From contig JADGCR010000010.1 in assembly GCA_015228895.1 (NCBI GenBank), positions 1-23,514 of the forward strand: a DNA stretch of 23,514 bases, read 5' to 3'. This DNA is from Magnetococcales bacterium (GTDB lineage Bacteria > Pseudomonadota > Magnetococcia > Magnetococcales > Magnetaquicoccaceae). Under the pieces are notes generated by a model that saw only the letters and a list, made by a program, of their open reading frames with translations, searched no databases and was not told where the DNA came from. Below, piece by piece: positions 1 to 8,589 of this stretch. Within the stretch, counting starts at the first letter, position 1, and each line of letters starts with the position of its first letter. The translations under genes and the position numbers were made by a program.

Positions 1-458
1 AGGATGGGGGATACGGGGCGTTTCTGGGGGAGGAGGAGGTCACTCTGGCCCTGCGGGGGGAGGAGGTGGGTCAGGCCGCCTCCCGGGTCGCGGCGTTGCC
101 GGGGGTGCGCAAGGCGCTGCTGGCGTTCCAGCGCCGCTATGGCGCGGGGCGGGATGTGATCCTGGATGGCCGGGATGTGGGGAGCGTGGTATGGCCGGAC
201 GCGGACCTGAAAATCTTTTTGACCGCCTCCCTGGAGGAAAGAGCCAAACGCCGCGCTCTGGAGTTGCAAGAACGGGGAGAAGCTGTTAACTTGGAGGAGT
301 TGATCCGGAGCATGGCGGAAAGAGACGCCAGGGACGCGGGACGCCCCCTCGCCCCCATGCAACCTGCGGTCGGGGCGATTCTTGTGGATACCACTGCATT
401 GTCTCTGGCGCTCAGTCAAGAAAAAGTGAATAATCTGATAGCGGCATTGTTCGCCTGA
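1..458 (+). CDS. cmk: Cytidylate kinase, C-terminal part (5' end outside window)
   Basis: The protein phosphorylates CMP and dCMP to the diphosphates in the cytoplasm. The frame is open from base 3 with no start in the window, so only about 151 C-terminal residues are present of a family of about 220-230. The visible part begins DGGYGAFLGEEEV and continues through the conserved DGRDVGSVVWPDADLKIFL strand, the SLEERAKRR helix and the lid-type ERDARDAGRPLAP segment, all in the order typical of bacterial Cmk. The GTG at 66 is internal, because the homologous sequence continues upstream of it. The stop at 456-458 lies 81 bases before the rpsA start, and cmk-rpsA is a very common gene pair. Confidence 0.93.
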   Translation, partial: DGGYGAFLGEEEVTLALRGEEVGQAASRVAALPGVRKALLAFQRRYGAGRDVILDGRDVGSVVWPDADLKIFLTASLEERAKRRALELQERGEAVNLEELIRSMAERDARDAGRPLAPMQPAVGAILVDTTALSLALSQEKVNNLIAALFA

Positions 459-539
459 TTGTTTTCTCTCGCCGGATGGTCCGGCAAGAGCGCAGTTGAG
501 GAATGGTCCTCGTTCAACTTCAACCGAAGGTGCTGGTCC

Positions 540-2264
540 GTGGCTTCTGAACCCTTGAATCGTGATTTTGAATTTGAAGATGAAGATTTTGGCGCGTTGC
601 TGGAAGAGTCGTTTGGTAAAGGTGTTGGCAAGGAAGGTCAGGTAATCACCGGGACCATCATCCAACGGGAAGGTGAGGAGTTTGTCATCGACGTGGGGCT
701 GAAGTCCGAAGGCCGCCTCCACGTCCGTGAGTTCAACAACGCGGATGGCACCCTGACCATCGGCGTCGGCGACAAAGTGGATGTTTTCGTGGAGCGCTGC
801 GAGGACCAGAACGGTCAGGCCGTGCTGTCGCGGGAAAAGGCCAAACGGGAAGAGGCCTGGATGTCCCTGGAGAAGGCCTTCACCGAGAATCTGGTGGTCC
901 GTGGTCGCATCATGGGCAAGGTCAAGGGTGGTTACACCGTGGACATCAACACCCTGGCGGCCTTTTTGCCCGGTTCCCAGGTGGATGTGCGTCCGGTGCA
1001 CGACATCGCCCGGTTGCAGGACGAGGAACAGCCGTTCGACATCCTGAAAATGGATCGCCGTCGCGGCAATATCGTGGTTTCCCGCCGTTCCGTCATCGAG
1101 AAACAGCGCGAGAGCGCCCGTACCGCCCTGCTGGAAACCCTGCACGAAGGGATGATCCTGGATGGCGTGGTCAAGAACATCACCGACTACGGCGCCTTCG
1201 TGGATCTGGGTGGCCTGGACGGTCTGCTCCACATCACCGACATGTCCTGGAAGCGGGTCAAACACCCCTCCAGTGTCGTGACCGTGGGGGATACGGTCGG
1301 GGTGCAGGTGATCAAGTTCAACTCCGAGACCCAGCGCATCTCCTTGGGAATCAAACAGTTGCAAACCGATCCCTGGGAAGGTATCGGGGCCAAATATCCT
1401 TCCGGGGCGCGCTTCAGGGGCGTGGTGACCAACATCACCGACTACGGCGCGTTCGTGGAACTGGAAGCGGGCGTGGAAGGGTTGGCCCACGTCTCGGAAC
1501 TGGCCTGGACCAAAAAGAATCTCCACCCCTCCAAGGTGCTCAATGTGGGTCAGGAGGTGGAAGTCATGGTCCTGGATGTGGACGCCGACCGGCGCCGCAT
1601 CTCCCTGGGCGTGAAGCAGTGCATGGAAAATCCCTGGCAGACCTTCGCCGACAAATATCCCGTCGGAACCACCGTGAAGGGCGAAATCAAGAACATCACG
1701 GAGTTCGGCCTTTTTGTCGGCCTGGATGGGGAGATCGACGGACTGGTGCATCTCTCCGATGTGACCTGGGAACCCAATCCCCCCGAAGATCTGCTCAAGA
1801 CCTATCAACGGGGTCAGGAAGTCGAGGCGGTGGTCCTCTCCCTGGATCCGGAGAAGGAGCGCATCTCCCTGGGCCTCAAGCAGGCCACCCCGGACGCCTG
1901 GACCCAGTGGGCCGACGCCCATGGCAAAGGGGATACCGTGACGGGTGTGGTCAAGGAAGTGAGCGCCGCCGGTGTGGTGGTCCAGCTGGCCGGCGAGATG
2001 GAAGGCTTTTTGCGGAAAGCCGAATATTCCCGGGATGATCGGGATGGTGGTGATTTCAAGCTCGGTGGCGACGTGACGGCCCAGGTGATCCAGGTGGATC
2101 GCCAGAAACGCAAGGTGATGCTCTCCATCAAGTCCATGGAGGTCACTCAGGAGCGTCAAAGCCTCAAGGAGTATGCCACCGATCCGGGCAGCGCGACCAG
2201 CAGTCTGGGGGAAGTGCTCAGCCAGGCTTTGGAAAAGCAGGCGGGAGACGCTGGTAAGAAATGA
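540..2264 (+). CDS. rpsA: 30S ribosomal protein S1
   Basis: S1 binds the leader region of mRNAs on the small ribosomal subunit and helps initiation on structured messages. The 574-residue product has six S1 (OB-fold) repeats at about residues 32-98, 117-183, 203-271, 288-358, 375-444 and 463-530. The central repeats are the most typical, with [21 protein letters not shown] and RISLG(I/V)KQ motifs. I chose the GTG at 540, which gives [18 protein letters not shown]. It has an AAGG 9 bases upstream, and the acidic start resembles other S1 proteins. The frame is also open back to a TTG at 459, but that stretch has no S1-like sequence. The length is close to the 557 residues of E. coli S1. Confidence 0.97.
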   Translation: MASEPLNRDFEFEDEDFGALLEESFGKGVGKEGQVITGTIIQREGEEFVIDVGLKSEGRLHVREFNNADGTLTIGVGDKVDVFVERCEDQNGQAVLSREKAKREEAWMSLEKAFTENLVVRGRIMGKVKGGYTVDINTLAAFLPGSQVDVRPVHDIARLQDEEQPFDILKMDRRRGNIVVSRRSVIEKQRESARTALLETLHEGMILDGVVKNITDYGAFVDLGGLDGLLHITDMSWKRVKHPSSVVTVGDTVGVQVIKFNSETQRISLGIKQLQTDPWEGIGAKYPSGARFRGVVTNITDYGAFVELEAGVEGLAHVSELAWTKKNLHPSKVLNVGQEVEVMVLDVDADRRRISLGVKQCMENPWQTFADKYPVGTTVKGEIKNITEFGLFVGLDGEIDGLVHLSDVTWEPNPPEDLLKTYQRGQEVEAVVLSLDPEKERISLGLKQATPDAWTQWADAHGKGDTVTGVVKEVSAAGVVVQLAGEMEGFLRKAEYSRDDRDGGDFKLGGDVTAQVIQVDRQKRKVMLSIKSMEVTQERQSLKEYATDPGSATSSLGEVLSQALEKQAGDAGKK

Positions 2265-2297
2265 TGAGAGGCCCGTTTCTTCAAGGAGTGGAATCAC

Positions 2298-2573
2298 ATG
2301 ACTAAATCATCGATGATCATCGCCATCGCGGCGCAAATGGAATTGTCACGCAAAGACGCCGAGTTGGCGGTCAACACCGTGTTCGATACCATCAGCGCCT
2401 CCCTGGATCGTGGGGATCGGGTGGAACTCAGGGGATTCGGCAGTTTCGGTCTGAAACAACGCCGTTCCCGTGATGGACGCAACCCAAAAACCGGTGATCA
2501 TGTGTTGGTGGACGCCAAACGGGTTCTGTTTTTCAAGGCGGGCAAAGAACTGCGCAAGCGGGTGGATGCCTGA
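2298..2573 (+). CDS. ihfB: Integration host factor, beta subunit
   Basis: This is a DNA-bending nucleoid protein of the HU/IHF family that normally works as an IHF-alpha/beta heterodimer. The 91 residues match the family length. The DNA-binding arm carries RNPKTGD at residues 61-67, preceded by ELRGFGSF and followed by the FFKAGKELRKRV C-terminus. The MTKSSMI start, RVELRGFGSF and the position right after rpsA favour IHF-beta over HU. A good AGGAG (2284-2288) lies 9 bases before the ATG. It is probably cotranscribed with rpsA, as in many proteobacteria. An HU-beta identity is the only realistic alternative. Confidence 0.9.
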   Translation: MTKSSMIIAIAAQMELSRKDAELAVNTVFDTISASLDRGDRVELRGFGSFGLKQRRSRDGRNPKTGDHVLVDAKRVLFFKAGKELRKRVDA

Positions 2574-2584
2574 TTGACCTGGTT

Positions 2585-2636
2585 GCCGACCCCACCCCTC
2601 TCCCGGAGTTCTCCGCAGAGAGGGGCTGGGGCCGGC
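2585..2636 (+). terminator. Long imperfect inverted repeat between ihfB and lapA
   Basis: The left arm GCCG-A-CCCCACCCCTCT pairs with the right arm AGAGGGG-C-TGGGG-C-CGGC around a loop of about 17 bases, with only one-base bulges. No T-run follows on either strand. It could be a rho-dependent or attenuating hairpin, or an RNA-stabilising element between ihfB and the lapAB genes. The hairpin is seen directly; its function is inferred. Confidence 0.45.
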
Positions 2637-2677
2637 AATGGTTTGGATAACCTGTGCCTCTGGATAACGGACCGAGC

Positions 2678-2977
2678 ATGTTTGGCTGGATCAATCTGAT
2701 CGTGGTGACGGCCTTTGGGATTCTCGCCGTGGTTTTTGCCATCATCAATCAGACCGGGGTGATGGTGAATCTGCCAGGGGGCTGGAAGATGGATTCGGTC
2801 CCCCTGTTCGTGGTGGTGTTTGTGCCTTTGTTATTCGGTTTTCTGCTTGGGGCCTTTTCCGGATGGGCCGGTGGATTGAAATACCGCCAGCGCATGGAGA
2901 GTCTGCGCGACCAGAAAAAGGCTTTGGAAAAAGAGTTGGCCAACCTGCGCAATCTCCCCCTGGCAAACGATTTATAA
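2678..2977 (+). CDS. lapA: LapA-family inner-membrane protein (DUF1049)
   Basis: LapA is a small inner-membrane protein that acts with LapB in lipopolysaccharide assembly and control of LpxC turnover. The 99-residue product has two hydrophobic segments, at about residues 2-22 (INLIVVTAFGILAVVFAIIN) and 38-63 (VPLFVVVFVPLLFGFLLGAFSG). A charged coiled-coil-like cytoplasmic tail follows (RQRMESLRDQKKALEKELANL). I chose the ATG at 2678 because the membrane segment begins immediately; an in-frame GTG at 2654 would add eight residues and neither start has a strong ribosome-binding site. The gene lies 27 bases upstream of lapB, the conserved partner, and this supports the call more than the weakly conserved sequence does. 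Confidence 0.85.
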   Translation: MFGWINLIVVTAFGILAVVFAIINQTGVMVNLPGGWKMDSVPLFVVVFVPLLFGFLLGAFSGWAGGLKYRQRMESLRDQKKALEKELANLRNLPLANDL

Positions 2978-3004
2978 CTTCAGCGATTATTCTGGACGAA
3001 TTTT

Positions 3005-4192
3005 ATGGATTTTCCTCACCTCATTGGTTGGGCAGCACTGGCTGTCACCTTGGGGGCGGTCATCTTTGGTTCTGGACGGCGTCTGGGACGGGAGGAAGAG
3101 GCCCAACGGATTCGACAGCAGGAAGATGGCAAGGAGTCGGCGTTTTATTTTCGCGGGTTGAATTTCCTCCTCGCGGACGAACCGGACAAGGCCATCGAGG
3201 AGTTCATCAAGTTTGTGCGGATCAACTCCGAGACCGTGGAGATCCATCTGTCGTTGGGCAAGCTCTATCGGGCGCGGGGGGAGGTGGGGCGCGCGATCCG
3301 CATTCACCAGAATCTCATTGCCCGGCCCAATCTGTCCGACGATCACCGCACCGCCGCGCTGTACGCCCTGGCCGAGGACTATCGGCAGGGAGGGTTTGTG
3401 GATCGGGCGGTGGACGCCTATCGCCAGGTGTTGAGCGTGGACCCCAACCACCGGGCCGCGTTGGCCGGGTTGCAGGGGATGCACGAGAACGAGGGGCGCT
3501 GGGACATGGCCCTGGAAATCCTGAAGCGGCTGGAAAAGGTGACCAGAACCCCGGACCCCCGGCGGGAGGCGCACATTCGGGTGCAGATGGGTCAGGAGGT
3601 CCAGCGCCGTTTGGGCGCGGGTGTGGGCTGCGAAGAGGCCATGGAACATTATCAAAACGCGATCAGGGTCTTTCCCGGTTGCGTGGAGGCCCACCGGCTG
3701 CTGGGGGAGGCCCAGGTGTCCATGGGCAAGACCCGCAGCGCCATCAAGAATCTCGAATCGTTGAAGACCACCCGGCCCAGCCACTTCTTCATGCTGGCGG
3801 ACGCCTTGCGCCGGGCCTATGAGCTGGAGGGGGATCTCAACGGTTTTGAAAGGTGCATGACCGAAGCGGTGCACGCCTTTTCCACCTCGGCCCGTCTGGT
3901 GGTGTTCCGGGCCAGACTGTTGGAAGAGCAGGGGCGGTTGGAGGAGGCCACGGAACTGCTGCGCAACGGAATGGCCAAACACCCCGGCTCCCTGGGTATC
4001 CTCTGCCCCCTGATCCTCCTCCTGGCCAGACAGAATCTGTGGCAGGAGGCGGTGGAGACGGCGCAGCGGCGGTTGGATCAACTGCTGGCGGTGCAACCGA
4101 CCTTTCAGTGTTCCCGTTGCGGCTTCAAGTCCCAGGACATCTCCTGGAAGTGTCCCCAGTGCCATCAGTGGGACAGCATGGAACCGTTGTAA
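3005..4192 (+). CDS. lapB: Lipopolysaccharide assembly protein LapB (TPR, rubredoxin-type zinc end)
   Basis: LapB (YciM) is a membrane-anchored cytoplasmic TPR protein that promotes LpxC degradation by FtsH and so balances lipid A synthesis. The 395 residues begin with one membrane anchor (about residues 5-22), followed by a charged GRRLGREEEAQR stretch and YFRGLNFLLADEPDKAIEEF, the hallmark opening of the TPR array. TPR-like repeats run from about residue 45 to 350. The C-terminus carries two CxxC pairs, C369/C372 and C383/C386, in CSRCGF and WKCPQCHQW. This is the rubredoxin-like metal site needed for LapB function in E. coli. Length and domain order match the family (389 residues in E. coli). 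Confidence 0.95.
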   Translation: MDFPHLIGWAALAVTLGAVIFGSGRRLGREEEAQRIRQQEDGKESAFYFRGLNFLLADEPDKAIEEFIKFVRINSETVEIHLSLGKLYRARGEVGRAIRIHQNLIARPNLSDDHRTAALYALAEDYRQGGFVDRAVDAYRQVLSVDPNHRAALAGLQGMHENEGRWDMALEILKRLEKVTRTPDPRREAHIRVQMGQEVQRRLGAGVGCEEAMEHYQNAIRVFPGCVEAHRLLGEAQVSMGKTRSAIKNLESLKTTRPSHFFMLADALRRAYELEGDLNGFERCMTEAVHAFSTSARLVVFRARLLEEQGRLEEATELLRNGMAKHPGSLGILCPLILLLARQNLWQEAVETAQRRLDQLLAVQPTFQCSRCGFKSQDISWKCPQCHQWDSMEPL

Positions 4193-4211
4193 CGATGGGA
4201 GCAAGGGAAGT

Positions 4212-4655
4212 ATGGGTTTACTCATGGCGTGCGATCACGGTGCCTTGACCCTGAAAAACGATCTGCTGCGGTGGCTGCGGGAGCGGCGCCAACTGGCGGT
4301 GACGGATTTTGGCGTCCATACCGACGACTCGGTGGATTATCCCGATCTGGCGGGGACGCTCTGTCGCGCCCTGCTGGCCGGAGAGGGGGAGCGGGGGATT
4401 CTGTTGTGCGGCACGGGACTGGGCATGTCCATGGCGGCCAATCGTTTTGTGGGGATTCGGGCGGCGTTGTGTCACGACGAACATGGCGCCCGCCTTTCCC
4501 GGCAGCACAACGACGCCAATGTGCTGGTGCTGGGGGGACGGGTCACGGGACTTTCCGTGGCGCGCGGGATTGTGGATGTCTGGTTGGCCGAGCCGTTCGA
4601 AGGGGCGCGGCACCAGCGGCGGTTGGACAAAATGGATCAATTGATTAATCGATAG
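4212..4655 (+). CDS. rpiB: Ribose-5-phosphate isomerase B
   Basis: The enzyme interconverts ribose 5-phosphate and ribulose 5-phosphate in the pentose phosphate pathway. The 147 residues carry the family signatures ACDHGALTLK (phosphate and substrate binding), CGTGLGMSMAANRF with the catalytic-base cysteine C66, and SRQHNDANVL with H99. All match the RpiB/LacAB fold and length. The ATG at 4212 is preceded by AAGGGA at short spacing; an in-frame ATG at 4224 has no better site. Its product can supply ribulose 5-phosphate, the substrate of the RibB domain encoded further down the same strand. The neighbour 12 bases downstream is glyA, a pairing seen in several bacteria. Confidence 0.94.
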   Translation: MGLLMACDHGALTLKNDLLRWLRERRQLAVTDFGVHTDDSVDYPDLAGTLCRALLAGEGERGILLCGTGLGMSMAANRFVGIRAALCHDEHGARLSRQHNDANVLVLGGRVTGLSVARGIVDVWLAEPFEGARHQRRLDKMDQLINR

Positions 4656-4667
4656 CGAACGGACATC

Positions 4668-5933
4668 ATGAACACTGAAGACTTGCGCCATGCCGACCCG
4701 GACCTGCACGCCGCCCTCTGCGAAGAGCTGGGACGGCAGCGGGATCAGATCGAACTCATCGCCTCGGAGAACATTGTCAGCCGGGCGGTTCTGGAAGCCC
4801 AGGGGAGCGTGCTGACCAACAAGTACGCCGAGGGCTATCCCCACAAACGCTATTATGGCGGCTGCGAGTTCGTGGACAAGGCGGAGGATCTGGCCATCGA
4901 GCGGGCCAAAACCCTGTTCGGCTGCGAATACGCCAACGTGCAACCCCATTCCGGTTCCCAGGCCAACATGGCCGCCCTGCTGGCGTTGATCGAACCGGGA
5001 GAGCTGCTCCTGGGGATGTCCCTGGCCCATGGGGGGCATCTGACCCATGGTGCCAAACCCAATTTTTCCGGGCAACTGTTTCACGCCGTCCAGTATGGCC
5101 TGGACCCGGAAACCGAGCGGATCGATTACGATCAGGTGGAGGCCCTGGCCAGCGAGCATCGTCCCAAGGTGATCATGGCGGGGGCTTCGGCCTACAGCCG
5201 GGTGATCGATTTCCCCAGGTTCCGGGCGATCTGCGACCGTTACGGCGCGGCCCTGATCGTGGACATGGCCCATTTCGCCGGTCTGGTGGCGGTGGGGGAG
5301 CATCCCAGCCCGTTTCCCCATGCGGACATCGTCACCACCACCACCCACAAGACCCTGCGGGGACCCCGTGGCGGCATGATCCTGACCAATCGGGAGGATC
5401 TGGCCAAGAAGATCAACTCGAAGATTTTCCCCGGCATTCAGGGTGGTCCGCTGATGCATGTCATCGCCGCCAAGGCGGTGGCCTTCAAGGAGGCTTTGAC
5501 GCCGGAATATCAAACCTATATCCAGGCGGTCTGTGCCAATGCCCGTGCCCTGGCGGAGACTTTGGTGGAACGCGGGTTGCGGATTGTCTCTGGGGGAACG
5601 CAAAATCATCTGATGCTGGTGGATCTGACCTCCCGTGGCATTACCGGCAAACAGGCGGAACATGCCCTGGAGCGGGTGGGGCTGACCTGCAACAAAAACG
5701 CCATTCCCAACGACCCTCGCAGTCCGTTCATCACCTCCGGCATCCGCCTGGGCACTCCCGCCTCCACCACCCGTGGTTTTGGCGAGGCGGAGTTTCAGCA
5801 GGTGGGGGAGATGATCGTGCAGGTGGTTGACGCCCTCTCCACCCACCCGGAGGGCGACCCCGCCGTGGAAGCCGAAGTGCGCCAACGGGCCGGGGAGCTG
5901 TGTCGTCGTTTCCCGGTCTATCCGGGGATGTGA
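4668..5933 (+). CDS. glyA: Serine hydroxymethyltransferase
   Basis: This PLP enzyme converts serine and tetrahydrofolate to glycine and 5,10-methylene-tetrahydrofolate. The 421-residue length is standard. Visible signatures are [11 protein letters not shown] near the N-terminus, [16 protein letters not shown] (substrate and tetramer contacts), [20 protein letters not shown], and [14 protein letters not shown] with the PLP-binding lysine at K228. [12 protein letters not shown] follows near the C-terminus. All key residues are present, so an active enzyme is expected. Only a weak purine stretch lies before the ATG. It follows rpiB by 12 bases and is probably in the same transcript. Confidence 0.97.
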   Translation: MNTEDLRHADPDLHAALCEELGRQRDQIELIASENIVSRAVLEAQGSVLTNKYAEGYPHKRYYGGCEFVDKAEDLAIERAKTLFGCEYANVQPHSGSQANMAALLALIEPGELLLGMSLAHGGHLTHGAKPNFSGQLFHAVQYGLDPETERIDYDQVEALASEHRPKVIMAGASAYSRVIDFPRFRAICDRYGAALIVDMAHFAGLVAVGEHPSPFPHADIVTTTTHKTLRGPRGGMILTNREDLAKKINSKIFPGIQGGPLMHVIAAKAVAFKEALTPEYQTYIQAVCANARALAETLVERGLRIVSGGTQNHLMLVDLTSRGITGKQAEHALERVGLTCNKNAIPNDPRSPFITSGIRLGTPASTTRGFGEAEFQQVGEMIVQVVDALSTHPEGDPAVEAEVRQRAGELCRRFPVYPGM

Positions 5934-5944
5934 CGGCAGCGTGC

Positions 5945-6335
5945 ATGGTCAATTTTCTTTTCTGGAACATCAAACGGAAACCGTTTCAAGAATAAAAATT
6001 TTTTTCAGGATCGGCAGAGAATCTGGTTTCCGTGTTGTTTGAGGATAATCATTGGACAATACGACGATTGTCGTTGCCTGAAGAGGAAGAGATTGTGTTG
6101 GCGGCCACCCATTTGCCGAGCAAGTTGCCTGCTGAAGAGATTGATCAAACGAAAGATTGTGAAAGTTTTGTGAGTGCGATTCGGGACAAGGTAAAGTGAG
6201 TCCAATCATTCAGGAATGATTGTCAAGGGAGATTTAATGCCAATCCTTTTGAGGCCGGTATGATCAGTGCGTCTGGGAATGCCAGATAAAAAATCTTATT
6301 CGGATCATTTGTCGCTTTTGTTTCAACTGTCGTGA
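5945..6335 (+). pseudogene. Decayed endonuclease/exonuclease/phosphatase (EEP) family gene
   Basis: No intact reading frame exists here, but conserved islands of one EEP protein follow each other in the correct order. An ATG at 5945 gives MVNFLFWNIKRKPFQE, the family's N-terminal FWN strand, and ends at TAA 5993. The same frame then reads LFEDNHWTIRRLSLPEEEE and LAATHLPSKL up to TGA 6197. It continues as GRFNANPFEAGMISASG, which is the catalytic GDFN loop, up to TAA 6287. One frame over, SYSDHLSLLFQLS ends at TGA 6333 and contains the catalytic C-terminal SDH motif. In another frame just before the GDFN island, IVKGD shows that a small indel broke GD from FN. About 390 bases remain where a complete gene should need near 1 kb, so several internal deletions have occurred. 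The function is lost; the original role is unknown. Confidence 0.8.
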
Positions 6336-6353
6336 TCGCTGAGGAGGCTGAAA

Positions 6354-6806
6354 ATGGAGAGTCTTTGGCCTGACCTGAATCTGGATCCTATCAACGCAGC
6401 AGTTTCTCCTGTTGCTGTGTTGCGCGAACAGGTTGAGTTCCTTGCGGAAACAACCAAGAATGCCATTGTCGCTGAGGCAAGGAAAATCAGAACGGATTCG
6501 AATGACTTCATGTATGGTTTTGATTTGTATGCAAGGAAAATCAATTATCGATGCAGATTGTTTACTGTTTGTTATGGTGTTTTGTTTTTTCCGACTTCAA
6601 TACGACCTGATGAAAGAATTATTGCGGAAGTTAATAAAAAAGAACGATCTGATACTGTCAGAATAGGCGAGAGAATGAATCTGGAAGCAAACAGTATAGA
6701 AGAATTTAAAAAACATATCAAAGAAATTCTGGGATGCGAAAGTACAAAAAAAATTCTGGCTGCCATTCTGTCACACGTTAATGCGGAATCTCCGGTATCC
6801 GCGTGA
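6354..6806 (+). CDS. Uncharacterised 150-residue protein downstream of the EEP remnant
   Basis: I do not recognise a named family. The product is soluble with no signal peptide or membrane segment. An N-terminal stretch (LWPDLNLDPINAAVSPVAVL) is followed by a charged helical part (REQVEFLAETTKNAIVAEARK). A mixed beta-rich middle follows (YGFDLYARKINYRCRLFTV..LFFPTSIRP), then a helical end (SIEEFKKHIKEILG). A full GAGGAGG (6341-6347) lies 6 bases before the ATG, the best ribosome-binding site in this part of the window. The stop overlaps the ribD GTG by 4 bases. Base composition is clearly AT-richer than glyA and ribD, which suggests acquisition. By position it is the partner of the broken nuclease upstream. 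From memory, small proteins of this kind sit beside EEP genes elsewhere, but I could not check that. Confidence 0.75.
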   Translation: MESLWPDLNLDPINAAVSPVAVLREQVEFLAETTKNAIVAEARKIRTDSNDFMYGFDLYARKINYRCRLFTVCYGVLFFPTSIRPDERIIAEVNKKERSDTVRIGERMNLEANSIEEFKKHIKEILGCESTKKILAAILSHVNAESPVSA

Positions 6807-7921
6807 ATCCTGATCGTCGTCATATGGCCCTGGCCTTGCGTCTTGCGGCGCGGGCGGCGGGGCGGACGCGGCCCAATCCCATGGTGGGGTGCGTGATTGT
6901 CAAGGATGGGGAGATTCTTGGGCAGGGGTATCACCCCTGTGCCGGCGCGCCCCATGCCGAGGTGTTCGCCCTGAGGGAGGCCGGGGAGGGGGCGCGGGGC
7001 GCTTGCGCTTATGTGACCCTGGAGCCATGCAGCCATTTCGGTCGCACCCCCCCGTGCGCCGACGCCTTGATCAAGGCCGGCGTGGGGCGGGTGGTGGTGG
7101 CCATGGTGGACCCCAACCTGCAAGTCTCCGGGCGGGGCGTGGCGCGATTGCGGGAGTCGGGCATCGAGGTTGTCATCGGGGTGCGCGAGGCCGAGGCCCA
7201 GGAGTTGAACCGCCCGTTCGTGACCTGGATCGAGCAGGAACGCCCCATGATCACCCTGAAATCGGCGGCCTCGCTGGATGGCAAGACCGCCACCCGCACC
7301 GGCGAAAGCCAGTGGATCACCGGCCCCATCGCCCGCAAACGGGTGCAGCGGATGCGGGATGTCCACGACGTGGTGATGGTGGGCATCGGCACGGTGCTGG
7401 CGGATGACCCCAGCCTGACCTGCCGCATGCACGGGGGACGGGATCCGGTGCGGCTGGTGGTGGATTCCCGCTTGCGGATTCCGGAGGACGCCAGGGTGTT
7501 CACCTCCTCGCAAACCGCCCCCTTGTGGATCGCCACCGGCCACAGCGCCAGCTTCGCCCGGGCGGAGGCGTTGGGAGCGCGGGAGAATGTCCGGGTGATC
7601 CCCTGCCGCGAGACCCGCGAGGGACGGGTGAACCTGGTGGACATGATGCACCGTCTGGCGGATATGGACGTGACGAGCGTATTGTGCGAGGCGGGCGGGG
7701 TGTTGACCGGGGCGTTGCTGGAAGCAGGTCTGGCGGACCGTCTGGCGCTGTTTCTGGCCCCCAAACTGATCGGCGGGCGGGACGCGCGGGGCATTCTGGA
7801 GATGACCGGCATCGGTTCCCTGGCCGACGCCCAGCGCTTGGTGCGTACCCGCATTTGCCATGTGGGCGAGGATATCCTGATAGAAGGCGATTTTGAAGCG
7901 ACCCGATGTTTACTGGTTTGA
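6803..7921 (+). CDS. ribD: Bifunctional riboflavin biosynthesis deaminase/reductase
   Basis: The N-terminal domain deaminates diaminohydroxyphosphoribosylamino-pyrimidine and the C-terminal domain reduces the ribose side chain, the second and third steps from GTP to riboflavin. The 372 residues show the zinc deaminase site H51-A-E53 with C76 and C85 in EPCSHFGRTPPC. The reductase domain begins near residue 150 with RPMITLKSAASLDGKTA and has DDPSLTCR and LCEAGGVLTGALL. The GTG at 6803 gives MNPDRRHMALALRLA, the usual RibD opening; an ATG at 6824 would cut into the first helix. The start overlaps the upstream stop by 4 bases. No FMN riboswitch is recognisable upstream. Confidence 0.95.
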   Translation: MNPDRRHMALALRLAARAAGRTRPNPMVGCVIVKDGEILGQGYHPCAGAPHAEVFALREAGEGARGACAYVTLEPCSHFGRTPPCADALIKAGVGRVVVAMVDPNLQVSGRGVARLRESGIEVVIGVREAEAQELNRPFVTWIEQERPMITLKSAASLDGKTATRTGESQWITGPIARKRVQRMRDVHDVVMVGIGTVLADDPSLTCRMHGGRDPVRLVVDSRLRIPEDARVFTSSQTAPLWIATGHSASFARAEALGARENVRVIPCRETREGRVNLVDMMHRLADMDVTSVLCEAGGVLTGALLEAGLADRLALFLAPKLIGGRDARGILEMTGIGSLADAQRLVRTRICHVGEDILIEGDFEATRCLLV

Positions 7922-8583
7922 TCGAAGAGATGGGCAGTGTGTGCGCCGTGGAGAAATCCGCGGCGGAATGGTTGTTGCGGATCCGTTCCGGCCTGGCGCT
8001 GGACGCGGTGCGCATCGGGGATTCCATCGCCGTTTCCGGGGCCTGTCTGACCGTGGTGGCGTGGCGGGCGGGAGAGTTCGCGGTCCAGGTCTCGTCGGAA
8101 ACCTTGCGCGCCACCACCCTGGGAAACCTGATGGCGGGGAGCGCGGTCAACCTGGAGCGCGCCTTGCGCGTGGGGGATCGCCTGGATGGCCATCTGGTGC
8201 AGGGCCACGTGGACGCGGTGGGCCGGGTGGAACGGATCGCCCCCAGGGGTCGCTCTTTGGAAATATGGTTCCGTGTGCCGGAGGCCGCGGGGAGGTATAT
8301 TGTCCCCAAGGGTTCCATCGCGGTGGACGGGGTGAGTTTGACGGTCAATCAGGTGGTGGACGCGGGGGATGGAACGCGGTTTTCCATCAACCTCATTCCC
8401 CATTCGCAAAAAAAGACCACCCTGGCCACCCTGGCCGCGGGCCGGGAGGTCAATGTGGAAACCGATTTGTTGGGGCGGTATGTGGAACGGTTGCTGGGCA
8501 GAGGCGCTTCCGCCAGGTGCGGGGCCGGGGATCTGCCACGGCGGGGTTTGGACGAGGCGTTTTTGCAACAAAAAGGTTTTTGA
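7906..8583 (+). CDS. ribE: Riboflavin synthase, alpha chain
   Basis: The enzyme dismutates two 6,7-dimethyl-8-ribityllumazine molecules into riboflavin and the pyrimidinedione. The 225 residues contain two lumazine-binding repeats. The first runs from MFTGLIEEMG to about residue 97, with SIAVSGACLTVV. The second starts at HLVQGHVDAVGRV and contains SIAVDGVSLTVN and FSINLIPHS. The ATG at 7906 overlaps the end of ribD by 16 bases, which implies translational coupling. The last roughly 25 residues are a Gly/Arg-rich tail outside the two repeats. This is the gene called ribC in E. coli nomenclature and ribE in many others. Confidence 0.95.
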   Translation: MFTGLIEEMGSVCAVEKSAAEWLLRIRSGLALDAVRIGDSIAVSGACLTVVAWRAGEFAVQVSSETLRATTLGNLMAGSAVNLERALRVGDRLDGHLVQGHVDAVGRVERIAPRGRSLEIWFRVPEAAGRYIVPKGSIAVDGVSLTVNQVVDAGDGTRFSINLIPHSQKKTTLATLAAGREVNVETDLLGRYVERLLGRGASARCGAGDLPRRGLDEAFLQQKGF

Positions 8584-8589
8584 AAGCTC

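Noticed and set aside
459..539. N-terminal extension of rpsA to a TTG at 459
   Set aside because: The extra residues show no S1-like sequence, and the GTG at 540 has a suitable ribosome-binding site and gives the expected acidic N-terminus.
4218..5885. Long minus-strand open frame opposite rpiB and glyA
   Set aside because: It lies over two fully recognisable enzymes and has no family features.
6290..6802. FMN riboswitch upstream of ribD
   Set aside because: I found no conserved RFN core, and ribD overlaps the preceding coding sequence.
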